Source: Cenococcum geophilum 1.58
Taxonomy: Eukaryota; Ascomycota; Dothideomycetes; Gloniales; Gloniaceae
Length of the DNA stretch: 64,000 bases
NCBI GenBank assembly: GCA_001692895.1
Contig: KV748189.1
Location: 1,186,432-1,250,431, forward strand
Direction of reading: 5' to 3'
This document shows positions 9,434 through 22,000 of this stretch, in pieces. Every line of letters starts with the position of its first letter. The stretch's first letter is position 1. The notes below the pieces were generated by a model. That model did not search any database. It was given only the letters and a program-made list of their open reading frames with translations, and was not told the origin of the DNA. Position numbers and translations under genes: made by a program.

Positions 9434-12400
9434 TATTTACTACTAAGGTTATAGTAAAAGAAGTTAAATAATATACTACTAAAAGTAGTAGTTACGACGC
9501 CGTTAATAGCAGCAACTATATTAGGATTAGGTAATAATACTAGTATAATAAATACTAACTCTTAGCTAGTTACGGTTGGATAACTATAAGTAATAGTCGA
9601 TTAATTAACAGATAATAATAGGATACTTAAGGAAAGAATTAACGGGATTAAAGTAGCGAAAATTAAGCTACTATCTATTAAGCGATTTTTAGGTAAGAAG
9701 TTAAAACTTAAGGGATTTTTTACGTAAATGTATTTTAAGGTTACGTAAGAAGGAGTAAAGCTAGCAATACCTATAGATTAAATAGCCTATATAGGACTAT
9801 TCCTATTAGGAAGGGCACTTAAGTGATTTAAACCTTACCTTATAGAGGTATAGGAAAGCGGTATAGTAACTACTAACTAAGAAGTATAATATATATTTGC
9901 TAGTTAGAATAGGTTCGAGAAACGCCTAACATAAATATTTAGAGACTTAAAAGTAACTACTATAGCAGAATAAAAGCTTTAAAACTTAACATAATAGACC
10001 TTAATAATTAAGTATACGATATAATTTTAGATATTAGCTATATAAGTTAAATAAAATAATAAGGCGCTTATAGCATAGTATAAATAAGAACTTAAAGTAA
10101 AAGTTTAGGATATAATTATCCTAATAAAAGATGCAGATACTCTTAGGGAATTAATTAATTAAGTAATTAAGATTAATAACAGGATCTACTAAAGAGAGTA
10201 GACTAAAAAGGGTTAGGATAGAGTTCTATAGTTATATAAGACGTAGGGTATATAATAATAAAGTTAAAACTAGAAATTATAATATAGCGTAGACCTAATA
10301 GACCTAAGCATTACTAAAGAAAATAGAAAATAAAATAAGAAACTATAGAAACCTAAAGGATAAGGATTAATTAATTAAAGGTCTAAGGAGTAGAGGCTAA
10401 ATTAGGGATTTTAGTAGTAGAAGACATTTAGGCGGACTCTATAGTAAGAAAAATGGTTTAAAAAAGGAGCTTATATAAATTACAGAAAATAAGGTTATTT
10501 TATTAAAGATTATAAAAGTAGGTAAAGTTATTATATAATAAGAGGAATAAGACTAGTAGACGATATATATATATATAGAGGGATAATAATATACTATAAG
10601 GAACAAAAAAATATTTAATTAAAAGTTTTACGTTTTGCTATAATAATGCATACTAAATTTATAAGGACGCTAAGTATAGCGTAAGCTACTAGCTATAGGA
10701 GCTAAAATTATTAAAGTTTAAAGAAACTAATAAACCATTTTATAGATTAGGTATTAAGGATAATAAATTTAATATAGGCGAAGTATTTAGTAATAATAAG
10801 GTAATAAAGGTAGCTTACTAGGAGTATATAAACCTTAAAAATGTTATATTAAAAGTAAAGACCGCAACCGCTATAGAGTAAGGATTAGTAATAGAAATTA
10901 TAACACTATTATATATGGTATCCATTGCTTTATAAAACGAAAGAAGAAATATCTAAGAAAAAGGATTAAGTAAGTAGATAACTGCTAGTGCTAGCTTACC
11001 ACCTAATAAAGGCTATAGGCTTAAGATTCTTAAGAAGAGGTAAGATACGCTTAAGGACCTATAATAGATAAAAACCAATAGAGTAGAATAACGGCTTAGT
11101 TTAGTAATATACGAATAAGCTTAAGATAAAGTTTCCTAAAGGTATAAGATTTTTAAAGTAAGATAAGTAAAATTTAAGATTTTTAAGACGAGATAAGAAT
11201 ACCGTAAAAGCCTAGTTAAACTAAGGCTAGAACTAAGCTTAAAAAAGAAGTAGGTTTAGGATTAAGAGTTCTATAAAACTAAGATTTTAATATATAAATA
11301 AGAACTATTAAGAAAATTAACACTAAGATTAAGAAGTAGGAAGACTTTAAGAATCTACTTATAAGGTAAGAAGTAAAAGAAAATATAGAGGAATTTAAAT
11401 AGAGAATCCTTATATAGCAAAAACAAAAGCTAGACTAGAGATCTAGTACGCTAGATTATACTAGGGATAGAGCACCCGTATAAAGAATTACTAATAGGCC
11501 TAAGATAGGCACGCTAAGAGCTAAGTGGCTTATTAAACTAGAATAAGAAGAGGATTTAGGGATTCTAACTAGGTTTAAAGAACGGCATATAAAGGGCTGT
11601 TATAACGCAGTAATAAGAATATACTTCCTTATAGATAAGCCGTATACACTTTAGCAGCTATACTAAAAGTAGTATAGGCAACGACATAATAATAAGTGGG
11701 AAGATTTCTATATATAGTTAGATAAATAAGTTATTTAGGACCACCTAATTACGCAAAAGATAATAAATTATATTAAGGGAGCCTTAATTATAACATTAAA
11801 GAATCTAAAGAAATAATTAGAGGACTAAAGAAGTAAAAGGTATATCTTAGTACCTATAAATAAAGTTATAACGTTTAAATTAATATAATAGAGGTTTAAA
11901 CTTAAGAATAAAGATAAGTTAAGAGTTAACCTAAAGCACCTAGTATATTATACGCTATTATAGATTGTATATATAGATAATATATATAGATAATATATAT
12001 AATATATATATAAACCTAAAAGAAAAGAATTGGAAGTACCCTATAAGGATATATTAGGCGCTAGATAAGTAATAGTATAAAAATACTAAGTATATATATA
12101 GCTGGCATCTAGTAAAAGTTTAGGAGTTAGGAGACTTAATATTTTAACTAAAAAGATTCTTTACGGAAGAATACTTAGACAAATAATAGTAGTAGAAGTG
12201 CCTAAAAAATATATATCTATAGTATATAGAGGATAAAAAGCGAACTAGGTATTAGCTAAAAAGTAAGCTAAGTATAATAAAATTAAGTAGTTAATAGTTA
12301 GGAAAAGTAGAGGCCTATAAAACTAAAGGGAGCTAGTAATAAAGCCTTAAACCCTTAAAGGAATTTAAAGACAATACCTAAATTTATAAGTTAATTAGTA

Positions 12401-13608
12401 AGATTAATAGTTTAAAGCACTAATAGATAGTAGAGTAACGCGGAACTATATCTTACTAGCAGTAGTTAAGAGAATAAAATTACCTTATAGATAGAAGGAA
12501 CAACCTTACCTATTAGTTATAATTTTAGGAGATCTAATAACCTATAGAGGAGGGATTATTAACCTTAAAATAGGACCTATTTAGATAACTATTAAAGGGA
12601 GATAAATTAAGATATCTTTTAATATCCTACTATTAGGACGGGATAAAGCGGTATTAGGAATGCCTTAGTTACAGGAATACAATCTAAAGATTAATTAGAT
12701 TATAGGTTAGGTTAATATTAGATATATATAACGCTATAGAACGTAATAGTAAACTAAGTTAGTATAGTACTAAGTTAGAGTAATATATAAGGAAACCAAG
12801 AAAGGATTATCCTATATACTAAAGAGATACTATAAGTATGGCAAGAAACTATAGAGCCTAAAAAGTAAAAAGTTAGTAGATTATATAGTATAGAACTATA
12901 AAATAGAGTTAGAACTAGGAATAAGTTTAAGGTTCTTTTTAACCTATAAGCTTATTTAAGAGAAGTTAAGAGCACTTAAGGAGTTTGTCTAAAAGAACTT
13001 ATAAAAGGGATATATTAGACTGTTATAGTTATTAGCGGGATATCTAGTACTATTCGTACTAAAGAAGAACAGAAAACTTAGGCTATATATTAACTATAGA
13101 CAGTTAAATAGCATTACTTAGAAGAATAAATATCTTTTACCCTTAATTAGTAAAATCTAAGATAGGGTAGGTAATGTGTAAATCTTTATAAAGATAGATA
13201 TAAGATAGGCGTACTATTAAATTAAAATTAAAAAAGGCGATAAATAAAAGGCAGCCTTTAGGTTAAAGGAAGGACTATATAAACTATTAGTTATATAATT
13301 TGGACTTATAAATATACTAGTAACATTTTAGAAACGTATTAATAGTATATTAAGAGAATACCTTAATGAGTTTATTATAGTATACCTTAACAATATTATT
13401 ATCTACTTAATAACTAAGGAAGAATATGGAGAATACGTTAAATAGGTCTTAAAGAGACTATAAAAAGAACAAATACTAGTAGCAATTAAGAAATACGAGT
13501 TCTTTATAAGGAAAACCAATTTTATTAGATTTATTATTAAACTAGGTTATATTAGTATAGACTTAAAGAAGATCGAAGCTATAGTAAGTTAGTAAGAACT
13601 AGAGAATG
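9434..13608 (+). pseudogene. B1 gag-pol relic, gag to RT
   Basis: Gag lies at about 9480-10540. Its zinc knuckle (about 10470-10520) reads with Cys and His positions changed to Tyr, a direct mark of C-to-T mutation on either strand. A long unrecognised segment follows (about 11280-12330), then an aspartic protease site reading LIDSR instead of LIDSG (about 12420-12435). RT follows at about 13010-13600, with the motif YLNNIIIY (from YLDDI-IY) at about 13380-13405. The frame stops at the Copia insertion after agagaatg and resumes at 23686. Confidence 0.8.
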
Positions 13609-13834
13609 TGTGAGCTTTGCAGTGTGTGGGTATTGAACGAGCAACTTAATTGTAAATCTATGGAAATTAGGTGAAATATATACACAAAAGTAGAGCCCTG
13701 ACAGTAGGGTCTATGACTTAATCTTTGACTCATTTGAGCTATATACGAGGTATACGAGGTATACAAAAGTAGTGTTGATGCAGCCTTCCAGGCTGCAACC
13801 TTGTGTCTCAGCACAGTCTAGGTAGTCGGTTACA
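13609..13834 (-). repeat. LTR of the gag-only Copia element (3' LTR on its strand)
   Basis: It reads TGTGAGCTTTGCAG at one end and GTCGGTTACA at the other on the plus strand, 226 bp. It matches 15453-15600 plus 23598-23680 and, as a 39-bp fragment, 6157-6195. Confidence 0.85.
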
Positions 13835-13988
13835 CACCCCCCCCCCCCAGATTTAACGGTGTAGTCAAAGCTATAGAAAACAAATGAAGGCAGAAATTAT
13901 ACAAAAGAAAAGAGTAAAAAGAGGGTTCAGCGCTTGATGGCTTCGTTATATCTCCCTAGCTTTATATCTCTGGATATAGAGCTATATT

Positions 13989-14113
13989 CAAAGAGATGTC
14001 CTCTCTAGCCTCTCAGGAGACTATGTTCAAAGATATGTCCTCCCCAGTCTCTCAGGAGACTGTATTTAAAGAGGTATCCTCTCCAGCCTCTTAGGAGACT
14101 GTATTTAAAGAGG
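13989..14113 (-). repeat. Three 39-bp tandem repeats
   Basis: Units 13989-14027, 14028-14066 and 14067-14105 have a shared core (ctctcaggagact or close variants), plus a partial fourth unit. On the minus strand they give 13-residue repeats around KYSLLR in an open frame (14005-14193) that differs from the gag frame. They lie between the end of gag and the polypurine tract. Whether they are translated is unknown. Confidence 0.75.
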
Positions 14114-14116
14114 AAA

Positions 14117-15133
14117 TCAGATCTCAATATTCTTATCGTCAGCAGCAGTAGGCATCCTCTGGGAAGCCTCCTTTTGTGCTTTCTTAACAGCAACAGTAAG
14201 TCTCTTATATCTCATGAGCTTTTCATCAATTTGTTGTTGTATTTTCTCATCGGGTACCCACCCATGGGGTCTTAGGCTCTCAATTAGATATTAGCATTCC
14301 CGAAATAGGTGTTCTTCACCACAGAGGCATGTCTTTATTGGTGAGACAGGGGAATTATTTTAAAGTGTTGCAAATGCAGAGTGGTTGGCAGTAGTGGTAG
14401 GAGACGCTTATTGTATGCGGTAGTGCTCCTTAAATTCCTCAATCAGATCAATAATAGATGGGGCGTCTTCGTCCTTCCGTTCTTTGCGAATAAGATCTAC
14501 TTCTAGTGCTCCTGCGAAACTAGAAGAGAGAGGCTTAATTACTCGAATGAAATCATAATGTGGCCTAAATCCTTGCACATCTGGTATCTTCAATTGCTCA
14601 GCAAGCTTGTAGACATTTCGCCAGTTGTTTAACCATTTGTTAATGCTCTGTGTTGTATTATAGGCTTTCAGAGCCGTGTATTAATTAAGGACGTCGTGCT
14701 TTCAACCTGATGTGGTAGGGGCTAGTGCAGTCTTAAGTGCTTAAAGCCGTTCGTGTACCGTGTCGAGGCCGTCAATAAGTGGAAGGTAGGCTACCGATGT
14801 AGAGCGAACGATGTAGTTGCTAATACCGTTTATAGCCTGTTCTCGCTTCTCGTGTATGCGGAGATCGTCTTTGTATTCGGAATAGAGCTGGTTGTAGGCG
14901 GTGAGCTGGTGTTGGTCCAGTTGGGCTATTGATGTAGCCGTAGGTAGTATGTCCTTTGGTGTAGGTCGATTCGGTGGTTTCAGCTTTAGAAGATCGTCTT
15001 TCTTCTTAGATGGGTCGATGTACTCCCATACCTTGTTAGTTTTGGCAGTGTCTTGTATAATAAAGAACCACTGTGTCCAATCAGAAGGCTGGTTGAGGAT
15101 AAGGTTGACTTTTGATTCGTTCGTGGTCGTCAT
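14117..15133 (-). pseudogene. Copia-type gag, 338 codons with in-frame stops
   Basis: The frame starts at the ATG at 15133 (MTTTNESKVN) and ends at TGA 14117-14119. It includes a gag-like N-terminal block with QPSDWTQWFF, a middle block with INKWLNNWRNVYKLAE and IPDVQGFRPHYDF, and a zinc knuckle CLCGEEHLFREC of the form C-x-C-G-x2-H-x4-C. That form occurs in gag of fungal Copia elements. After it comes a charged C-terminal tail with PHGWVPDEKIQQQIDEKL. All blocks are in one frame, separated by a handful of stop codons, mostly of the type expected from CAA-to-TAA or TGG changes. Gag would coat element RNA; no pol follows, so mobilisation would need another Copia element. Confidence 0.8.
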
Positions 15134-15441
15134 TTTTAGAATTTATGGGGTCAGGCAGGGTCCAATTGGTGGCTTGGCGAAAACCTTATTTTGACGTTCC
15201 GAAGCTTCGATTTGATTCGTCAGTTCGTCCGTCAGTTGGGTTCAATCGTCCGTCAGCGTCGATCGTCCGTTTAGTTGATATTTGAAGGTAATTACGAGTA
15301 CAAGAGCGGTACCCGGAAGAAGCTCAAAACACTTGCAAAGGTGGAAGAAGTAGTGACTTCTTGAACGAGGTAGTAGATTGATTGACAGATGGTGCAGCAG
15401 GTAGTGCGATTCAGGTAATTGCTCAGCAGGCAGTGCGATCC

Positions 15442-15452
15442 GGGCTCATAAC
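15442..15452 (-). promoter_or_regulatory. Primer-binding site complementary to initiator tRNA-Met anticodon arm
   Basis: The plus strand reads GGGCTCATAAC immediately next to the LTR start at 15453. This is the anticodon stem-loop sequence of fungal initiator tRNA-Met (anticodon CAT). On the element's own strand it is the complement, directly downstream of the 5' LTR. Priming from an internal cut of initiator tRNA is known for Drosophila copia. A RIP-altered version (aggcttataac, 51667-51677) is at the same place in Copia E. Confidence 0.75.
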
Positions 15453-15600
15453 TGTAAGCTTTGTAGTGTGTAGGTATTGAACGAGCAACTTAATTGTAAA
15501 TCTATGGAAATTAGGTGAAATATATACACAAAAGTAGAGCCCTGACAGTAGGGTCTATGACTTGATCTTTGACTCATTTGAGCCATATACGAGGTATACG
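15453..15600 (-). repeat. LTR of the gag-only Copia element (5' LTR on its strand), part 1
   Basis: It matches 13609-13756 closely. The LTR is broken after atatacgaggtatacg by Gypsy A2 and continues at 23603. The duplicated atacg is the TSD of A2. Confidence 0.85.
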
Positions 15601-16026
15601 TGTTACGGACGCTTTAAGTACGATGTTACGACTACTTGGAGAAGAGTCGGAAGAAGCTAGTTGGTTGATTCAGGCACGGTCTAGGATGGAGCCGGTAGAA
15701 CCATGTGACGAGGAATGGTAACCGAGGTCACATGATATGCTACGTGTTGAACGAGAGGAACGAGAGGAACTTACGTACCTTATATATAAAACGTATATCA
15801 CGTATAAGAAGGATTTCATAGGAGTACGGTTGTGTATTTAAGGACCCTTAGTCCCTACCTAGATAGTTCCTTCCTTATAGTGATTCTTAGAATATAATTG
15901 GAGTTAATCTGTTAGGCAACTACTCTACTAGTTATTATTACGTTGTTGACTACTATCTTTGCATTTCCTATACACCTAGCCCATTAATAGAACCTATTGT
16001 AGTTCTTACTACAAGGTTTTGTTATA
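15601..16026 (+). repeat. 5' LTR of Gypsy A2, first part hardly mutated
   Basis: It begins TGTTACGGACGC. Unlike other family-A LTRs, its first roughly 150 bp keep TGG, CAG and CATG and give an uninterrupted reading frame ending in TAA at about 15718-15720. From about 15900 the TpA-rich pattern returns. It ends TTTTGTTATA (from CCGTTACA). Confidence 0.9.
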
Positions 16027-19000
16027 TAATTACTACCTGGTTATAGTATTAAATATAAAGTTAAATAACATGCTATTAAAAGCAGCCACTATAACGCCAT
16101 TGACGGCGGCAACTACTTTAAGGTTAGGGGGTGACATTAGTATAGCGGACACCGACTTGTAATAATCTGTGATAGTAGGACAATTATAAGAAATAGTAGA
16201 TTAATTAACGGAAAATAATACGGTACTTAAAAACAGACTTAACGGAATTAGAGTAGTAAAGGTTAAGTTACTATTAATTGAACGATTCTTAGGAGAGAGA
16301 TTAAAGCTTAAAGGATTTCTAATGTAGATGTATTTTAAAGTTATGTAGGAAGGGGCTAAGTTAGCCACGATAATGGACTAGATAGCCTACGCAGGACTAT
16401 TCCTAATAAGATGGGCACTTAAATGGTTTAAACCCTATTTAATAAAAATATAGACTAATGGAATAACTACTACTAATTAAGAGGTATGATTTGTGTTTTC
16501 TAGCTAGGTAGGATTCGCGGAATAATTAATATAAATATTTAGGGACCTGGAAGCAATAACTATAGTAAAGAGAAAGCTTTAGGACCTAACGTAGTGAACT
16601 TTAGTAATTAAGTATATGACACAGTTTTAAACACTTACAATATAAGTTAAGTAGAATAATAAGGCGCTTATGGCACAGTATAAATAAGGACTTAAGGCTA
16701 AAGTCTAGGACGTAATTATTCTAATAGAAGATGCGGGCACCCTAAGGGAATTAATAGATTAAGCGATTAAGATTAATAATAGGATCTTCTAAAGGGAATA
16801 GGCTAAGAAGGGCTAGGATAGAGTTCTATAGTTGTATAAGGCGCAGAGTACGTAATAATAAAAGCTAAGTTAGAAACTATGGTATGGCGCAGAGCTAATA
16901 GACCTAAGTAGTACTAAAGAAGCCTATAAGAGATGGAGTAAACTATGGAAACCTAGAGGATAAGGATTAAGTGATTAAAGGTCTAAGGAGTAAAAGCTAA
17001 ATTAGGGATTTTAATAATAGAAGACACCTAGGCGGACTCTATAGCAAGAGAAATGGTTTAAAGAAGGAGCTTATATAAATTACGGAAAATAGGGTTATTA
17101 CGTCAGAGACTGTAGAAGTGGGTAAAGTTACTATATAGTAAAGGGTATAAGACTAATAGTATGTAATACATATGTATAGAGGGATGATAGTGTACTGTAA
17201 GGAACAAAAGAGTATTTAATTAGAAGTTTTGCGTTTTATTATAACAACGTATGCCGAATTTATAAGGACGCTAAGTATGGCGTAAGCTATTAGCCATAAG
17301 AGCCAGAGTTAAAAGGACTTAAAGGAACTATAGAGTTAGATAAAGAATAAGATTGACTCTATAAGCTGAATTAGGATATTATAGTAACGTGCGGATAATG
17401 ATTAGTAATAATAATAATGGAGTTAGAGTACTTATTAATTAATAGCGATGAGGATAGTAAAGGAACTAACTGGGGGTATCTAAACCTTAATAACGCAATA
17501 GAAGTAGAGACTGAGACCGCTATAGAGCAAGGTTTAGTAACGGGTATTATAACACTATTGGATACGGCATCCATCGCTTTATAAGACGGAAGGAGTAATA
17601 TCTAGAAATGATTAAGTAAGCAGACGACTGCTAGTGCTAGCTTACTACTTAATAAAGGCAAAAAGCTAAAGGCTTAAGATTCTTAAGATGAGATAAGAGA
17701 CGACTAAGACTCTTAAGACAAAATAAGGCAAACCTAAAGACCTATAATAGACGGAAACCGATGGAGCAGGGTAGTAGCTTAGTTCAGAGACATATGAATG
17801 AGCTTAGGATAAGAATTCCTAACAGTATAAGACTCTTAAGACGAGATAAGGACACTAGTAAAGCCTAGTTGGACTAAGGCTGAAGCTAAGCTCAAGTTAG
17901 AAGCAAGCTTAGAATTAAGTAATCTAAAGGGATAAGGATTTAGAGTGCGAATTAGGACACCTATAAGTAGGAGGCGAGAGGCTTCTTTATAGATTAGAGA
18001 ATCTGCAATATAAATAGCAACTAGACTAGGAGACAGATATATGGACCTAGAAGACTTACTAAAGGAATATAGTGTTCAGCCTAAGGATCGAAAAGTTAAT
18101 ACTAAGATCAAGAAGTATAAAGACTTTAAGGATCTACTCGCGAGACGCGATGTAAAGGAAACCATGGAGGAATTTAGAGCAAGAATTACCTTATAGCAAG
18201 AACAGAAACTAGAAAAGAGATCTAGTACATTAGGACGTATGAAGGATAGAGCACTAGTATAAAGAATCACTAATAGGCCAAGAGCAGGCATATTAAGAGC
18301 TAAATGGCTTACTAAACTGGAATAAGAAGAGGATCTAGGGATTCCTACTAGGTTTAAAGAACGACATATAAAGGGCTGTTACGATATAGTAATAAGAAGA
18401 TACTTCCTTATAGATAGACCGTATATACTCCAGCAGCTGTACTAAAAGTGGTATAGGCAACGACACAACGATAAGTAGGAAGATTTCTACATATAGTTGG
18501 ATAAAAAAGTTATCTAGAACTACCCGATTATAAAAAAGGCTATAACGCATATTAAAGGAGCCTTAATTATAATATTAAAGGATCTAGAGGAATATTTAGA
18601 GGACTGGAGAAGTAAGAGGTGTATCTTAGTACCTATAAACAAAGTCGCAACGTTCAGATTAGTATGATAAAGGTTTAAACTTAAGGATAAAGATGAGCTA
18701 AGAGTTGACCTAAAGCACCTAGCATACTACACGTTATTATAGATTGCGTATGTGGACGATATATATAAAATATATAAGAATCTAAAAGAAAAGAATCGGA
18801 AATACCCTATAAGGATATACTGGATAACGGACGAGCAGCAGTATAGGAATACTAAGTATATATATAGATGGCATCCAGCAGAGGTCCAAGAGGAAGGAAG
18901 TTTAGTACTTTAACTAGGAAGATTCCTTATAGAAAAATGCCTAGATAGACGACAATAGTGGGAATGCCTAAAAAACACCTATCTATGGTATATTAAAGAT

Positions 19001-22000
19001 AAAAAGCGAACTAGATATTGGCTAAAGAGCGAGCCAAGTGCACTGGGATCAAGTAGTTAACAGTCGGGAAAAGTAGAGGCCTATAGGACCAGAGGGAGCC
19101 AGTGGTAGAGCCTTAGACCCTTAAAGGAATTTAAGGACGACACCTGAATTTAAGAGTTAAATGGCAAGATTAACAGTTTAAGGCATTAATAGATAGTGGA
19201 GTAATAAGGAACTATATCTTGCTAGCAGCAGTTAAAAGAATAGGATTACTATACAGACAGAAGGAATATTCTTACCTATTAGTAATAATTTTAGGAGATC
19301 CGATAGCCTACGGAGGAGGTATTATTAATCTTGAAATAGGACCTATTTAGATAACTATTAAAGGGAGATAGATTGAGATGTCTTTTGATATCCTACCATT
19401 GGGACGGGATAAGGCAGTATTAGNAATGCCTTGGTTATAGAAATACAATCTAAGGATTAATTGGATTATAGGTNAGGTNNATATTAGAGATACTTAANNC
19501 CNTAANATGNAATAATAAGCNAAGTTAGTATNGTACTAAGTAGGAGCAACCTATAAAGAAATAGAAAAAGGACTAAGTTATATACTAAAGAGATACTATA
19601 AGTATGGTAAGAAATTATGGTCACCGGAAAGTAAAAGGCTGTTAGAGTATGTAGTATAGGACTATAAAATAGAATTGGAATTAGGGATAAGTCTAAAGTT
19701 CTTTCTAATCTATAAGCTTACTAAAGAAGAAGGTAGAGCATTAAAAGAGTTTGTCTAAGAAAACTTATAAAAGGGATATATTAAACTATCGCAGTTATTA
19801 GCGGGTTATCCAGTACTGTTTGTACTAAAGAAGAATAGTAAACTAAGGCTATATATTAACTATAGACAGTTAAATAGCATTACTAGGAAGGATAGGTATC
19901 CTTTACCCTTAATTAGCGAAATCTAAGATAGGATAAGTAATGCGCAAATCTTTATAAAGATAGATCTAAGATGGGTATACTATTAGATTAGGATTAAGGA
20001 AGGCGATAAATGGAAGGCAGCCTTTAGGTTAAAGGAAGGACTATATAAACTATTAGTTATGCAATTCGGGCTTATAAACGCACTAGTAACGTTCTAGAAG
20101 CGTATTAATAATGTATTAGAAGAATATTTGGATGAATTTGTTATGGTATACCTTGACAATATTATTATCTACTTAATAAGTAAGGAAGAATATAGAGAAC
20201 ACGTTAAATAGGTCTTAAAGAGACTATAAGAAGAATAGATGCTAGTAGCAATTAAGAAATGCGAGTTCTTTACTAGAAAGACCGATTTCGTTAGATTTAT
20301 TATTAAACTAGGCCAACTTAGTATAGATCTAAAAAAGATTAAGGCTATAGTAAATTGGTAAGAACTAGAGAATGTTATGCAGTTAAGATTATTCCTAGGG
20401 TTTTGTAATTACTGTAGAAGGTTTATAGTATAGTGGTTAAAGGATATTAAACTATTTACGCGGTTAATAAAGAAAGAAGGACTATAGGCATGGGGAGAGG
20501 AGTAAAGAGGATTTTTTAAGAAAGTTAAGGAGTTGTTTACCCAGGAGCCAGTTCTTAAGATCTATTAACTAGGATTAGAGACGGTTGTAGAAATAGATGT
20601 ATTAGACTTTATACTAGGAGTATATTTTATGTAAAAGTATCTAGATAGATGGTATCCAGTAGCATATTATAGTTGGAAGATAATATTACTAGAGTTAAAC
20701 TATAACATCTATAATAAGGAGTTGTTAGGTATAGTTATAGCGTTAAAGGAATAGAGAGCATTCTTATAAGGTATAGAAAAACCATTTATAGTTAAGACGG
20801 ATTATAAGAACCTAACGGGATTCCTAATAATAAAGGAGCTTAACTAAAGATAGGTTAGATGGGTAGAGATGCTTATAGAATACCATTTTAAGATTTAGTA
20901 TACTAAGGGTATAGATAACATATGAGCTAATGCGTTAAGTTGGAAAGTTAAACTATAAAATAATGAAAAGCTATTAGGGGCTTTATTGCAAAAAGATATA
21001 GATGGACTAATTAGGTATAATTATCCAAAAATTATAGCAACTTAGGAAGATAAGTTAGAGAAAGTCTATAAGATACTAGAAAGCTTTTAGGCATAAAGAA
21101 TTCTAGAAGCATAGCTAGAAGATCCACAGTTAGATATATATGAAAATTAAGAAGTAAAGTACATCCTAAGAAGCATAGTAGAGTAGTTCGTGGAGGACTT
21201 CTATAAGGGACTAACTTAAGGACACAATAGAGCTACGGGCTTAGTATTAAGACTCTAGGAGGAGTATATTATTGACGGAATCTAGAGGATAGCTAAAAGG
21301 GTTACTAAAGAGTGTCTAGATTGCTAAAGAAATAAACTAATAAGGTATAAGCTATATGGAGGGCTATAACCTGTTAAAATACTAGAGAGACTATAGGAGG
21401 TTATATTATGGGACTTTATTATTAAGTTACTAAAATTAAGAGATCCTATTACCGGATAAGATTACGATGTAATCTTAGTAATAGTAGACAAGCTTATAAA
21501 GTAGGGATATTTTATAGCATATATAGAAGAAATTTTAGTAGAAGATGTCGCTAGAATCTATATTAAAGAAGTGTTTGTAAGATATGGAGCACTAAGCAAG
21601 ATCATATCGGACAGAGATCTAAGATTTGTAGCAGTATTCTAGGAGGTATTCTTGGCGGAGCAAGGAGTTTAAGTAGTAACTTCTACCGCATATTATCTAC
21701 AGACAGACGGTTAAATGGAAAAATTAAACTAGATACTAGAATAGTATCTAAGGTATTATATTAATTACGCATAGAATAATTAGGTATCGCTATTACCAGT
21801 TATATAGTTTGTATATAATGCAACACTATAAGAAGGAATGGGTATATTACTATTTAAGGCGAATTATGGATATAAGCCAAGAACATTATTATCGCTATGT
21901 TAAGTAAAGAAAACGAGTAGTAGAGCTAAGCAAAGAATGGAGACTTTAATAAATCTTTATGCAGACCTTACGGAAACAGCTAAGGTGGTATAGTAAAGAA

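Larger units (their letters stand above)
13609..15600 (-). mobile_element. Gag-only Copia-type LTR element, main part (rest at 23598-23680)
   Basis: It is a non-autonomous LTR element of about 2.07 kb on the minus strand, inserted in B1 with TSD gaatg (13604-13608 and 23681-23685). Its 3' LTR is 13609-13834. A run of 12 C at 13837-13848 is a poly-G polypurine tract on its own strand. The gag relic is 14117-15133. The 5' LTR starts at 15453, is interrupted at 15600 by Gypsy A2 and resumes after the TSD atacg at 23603-23680. The internal region is only 1.6 kb, with no protease, integrase or RT. Composition is near normal; only scattered RIP-type stops occur. Confidence 0.85.

Noticed and set aside
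13599..13814. Minus-strand open frame
   Set aside because: It lies in the Copia LTR and crosses its insertion boundary, so it cannot be an old gene.
14901..15194. Plus-strand open frame of 97 codons
   Set aside because: It is antisense to the Copia gag start, which has the recognisable protein sequence.
17371..18550. Minus-strand open frames at 17371-17574, 18076-18291 and 18335-18550
   Set aside because: They are antisense to Gypsy A2 gag-pol; RIP removes stops less on that strand by chance.
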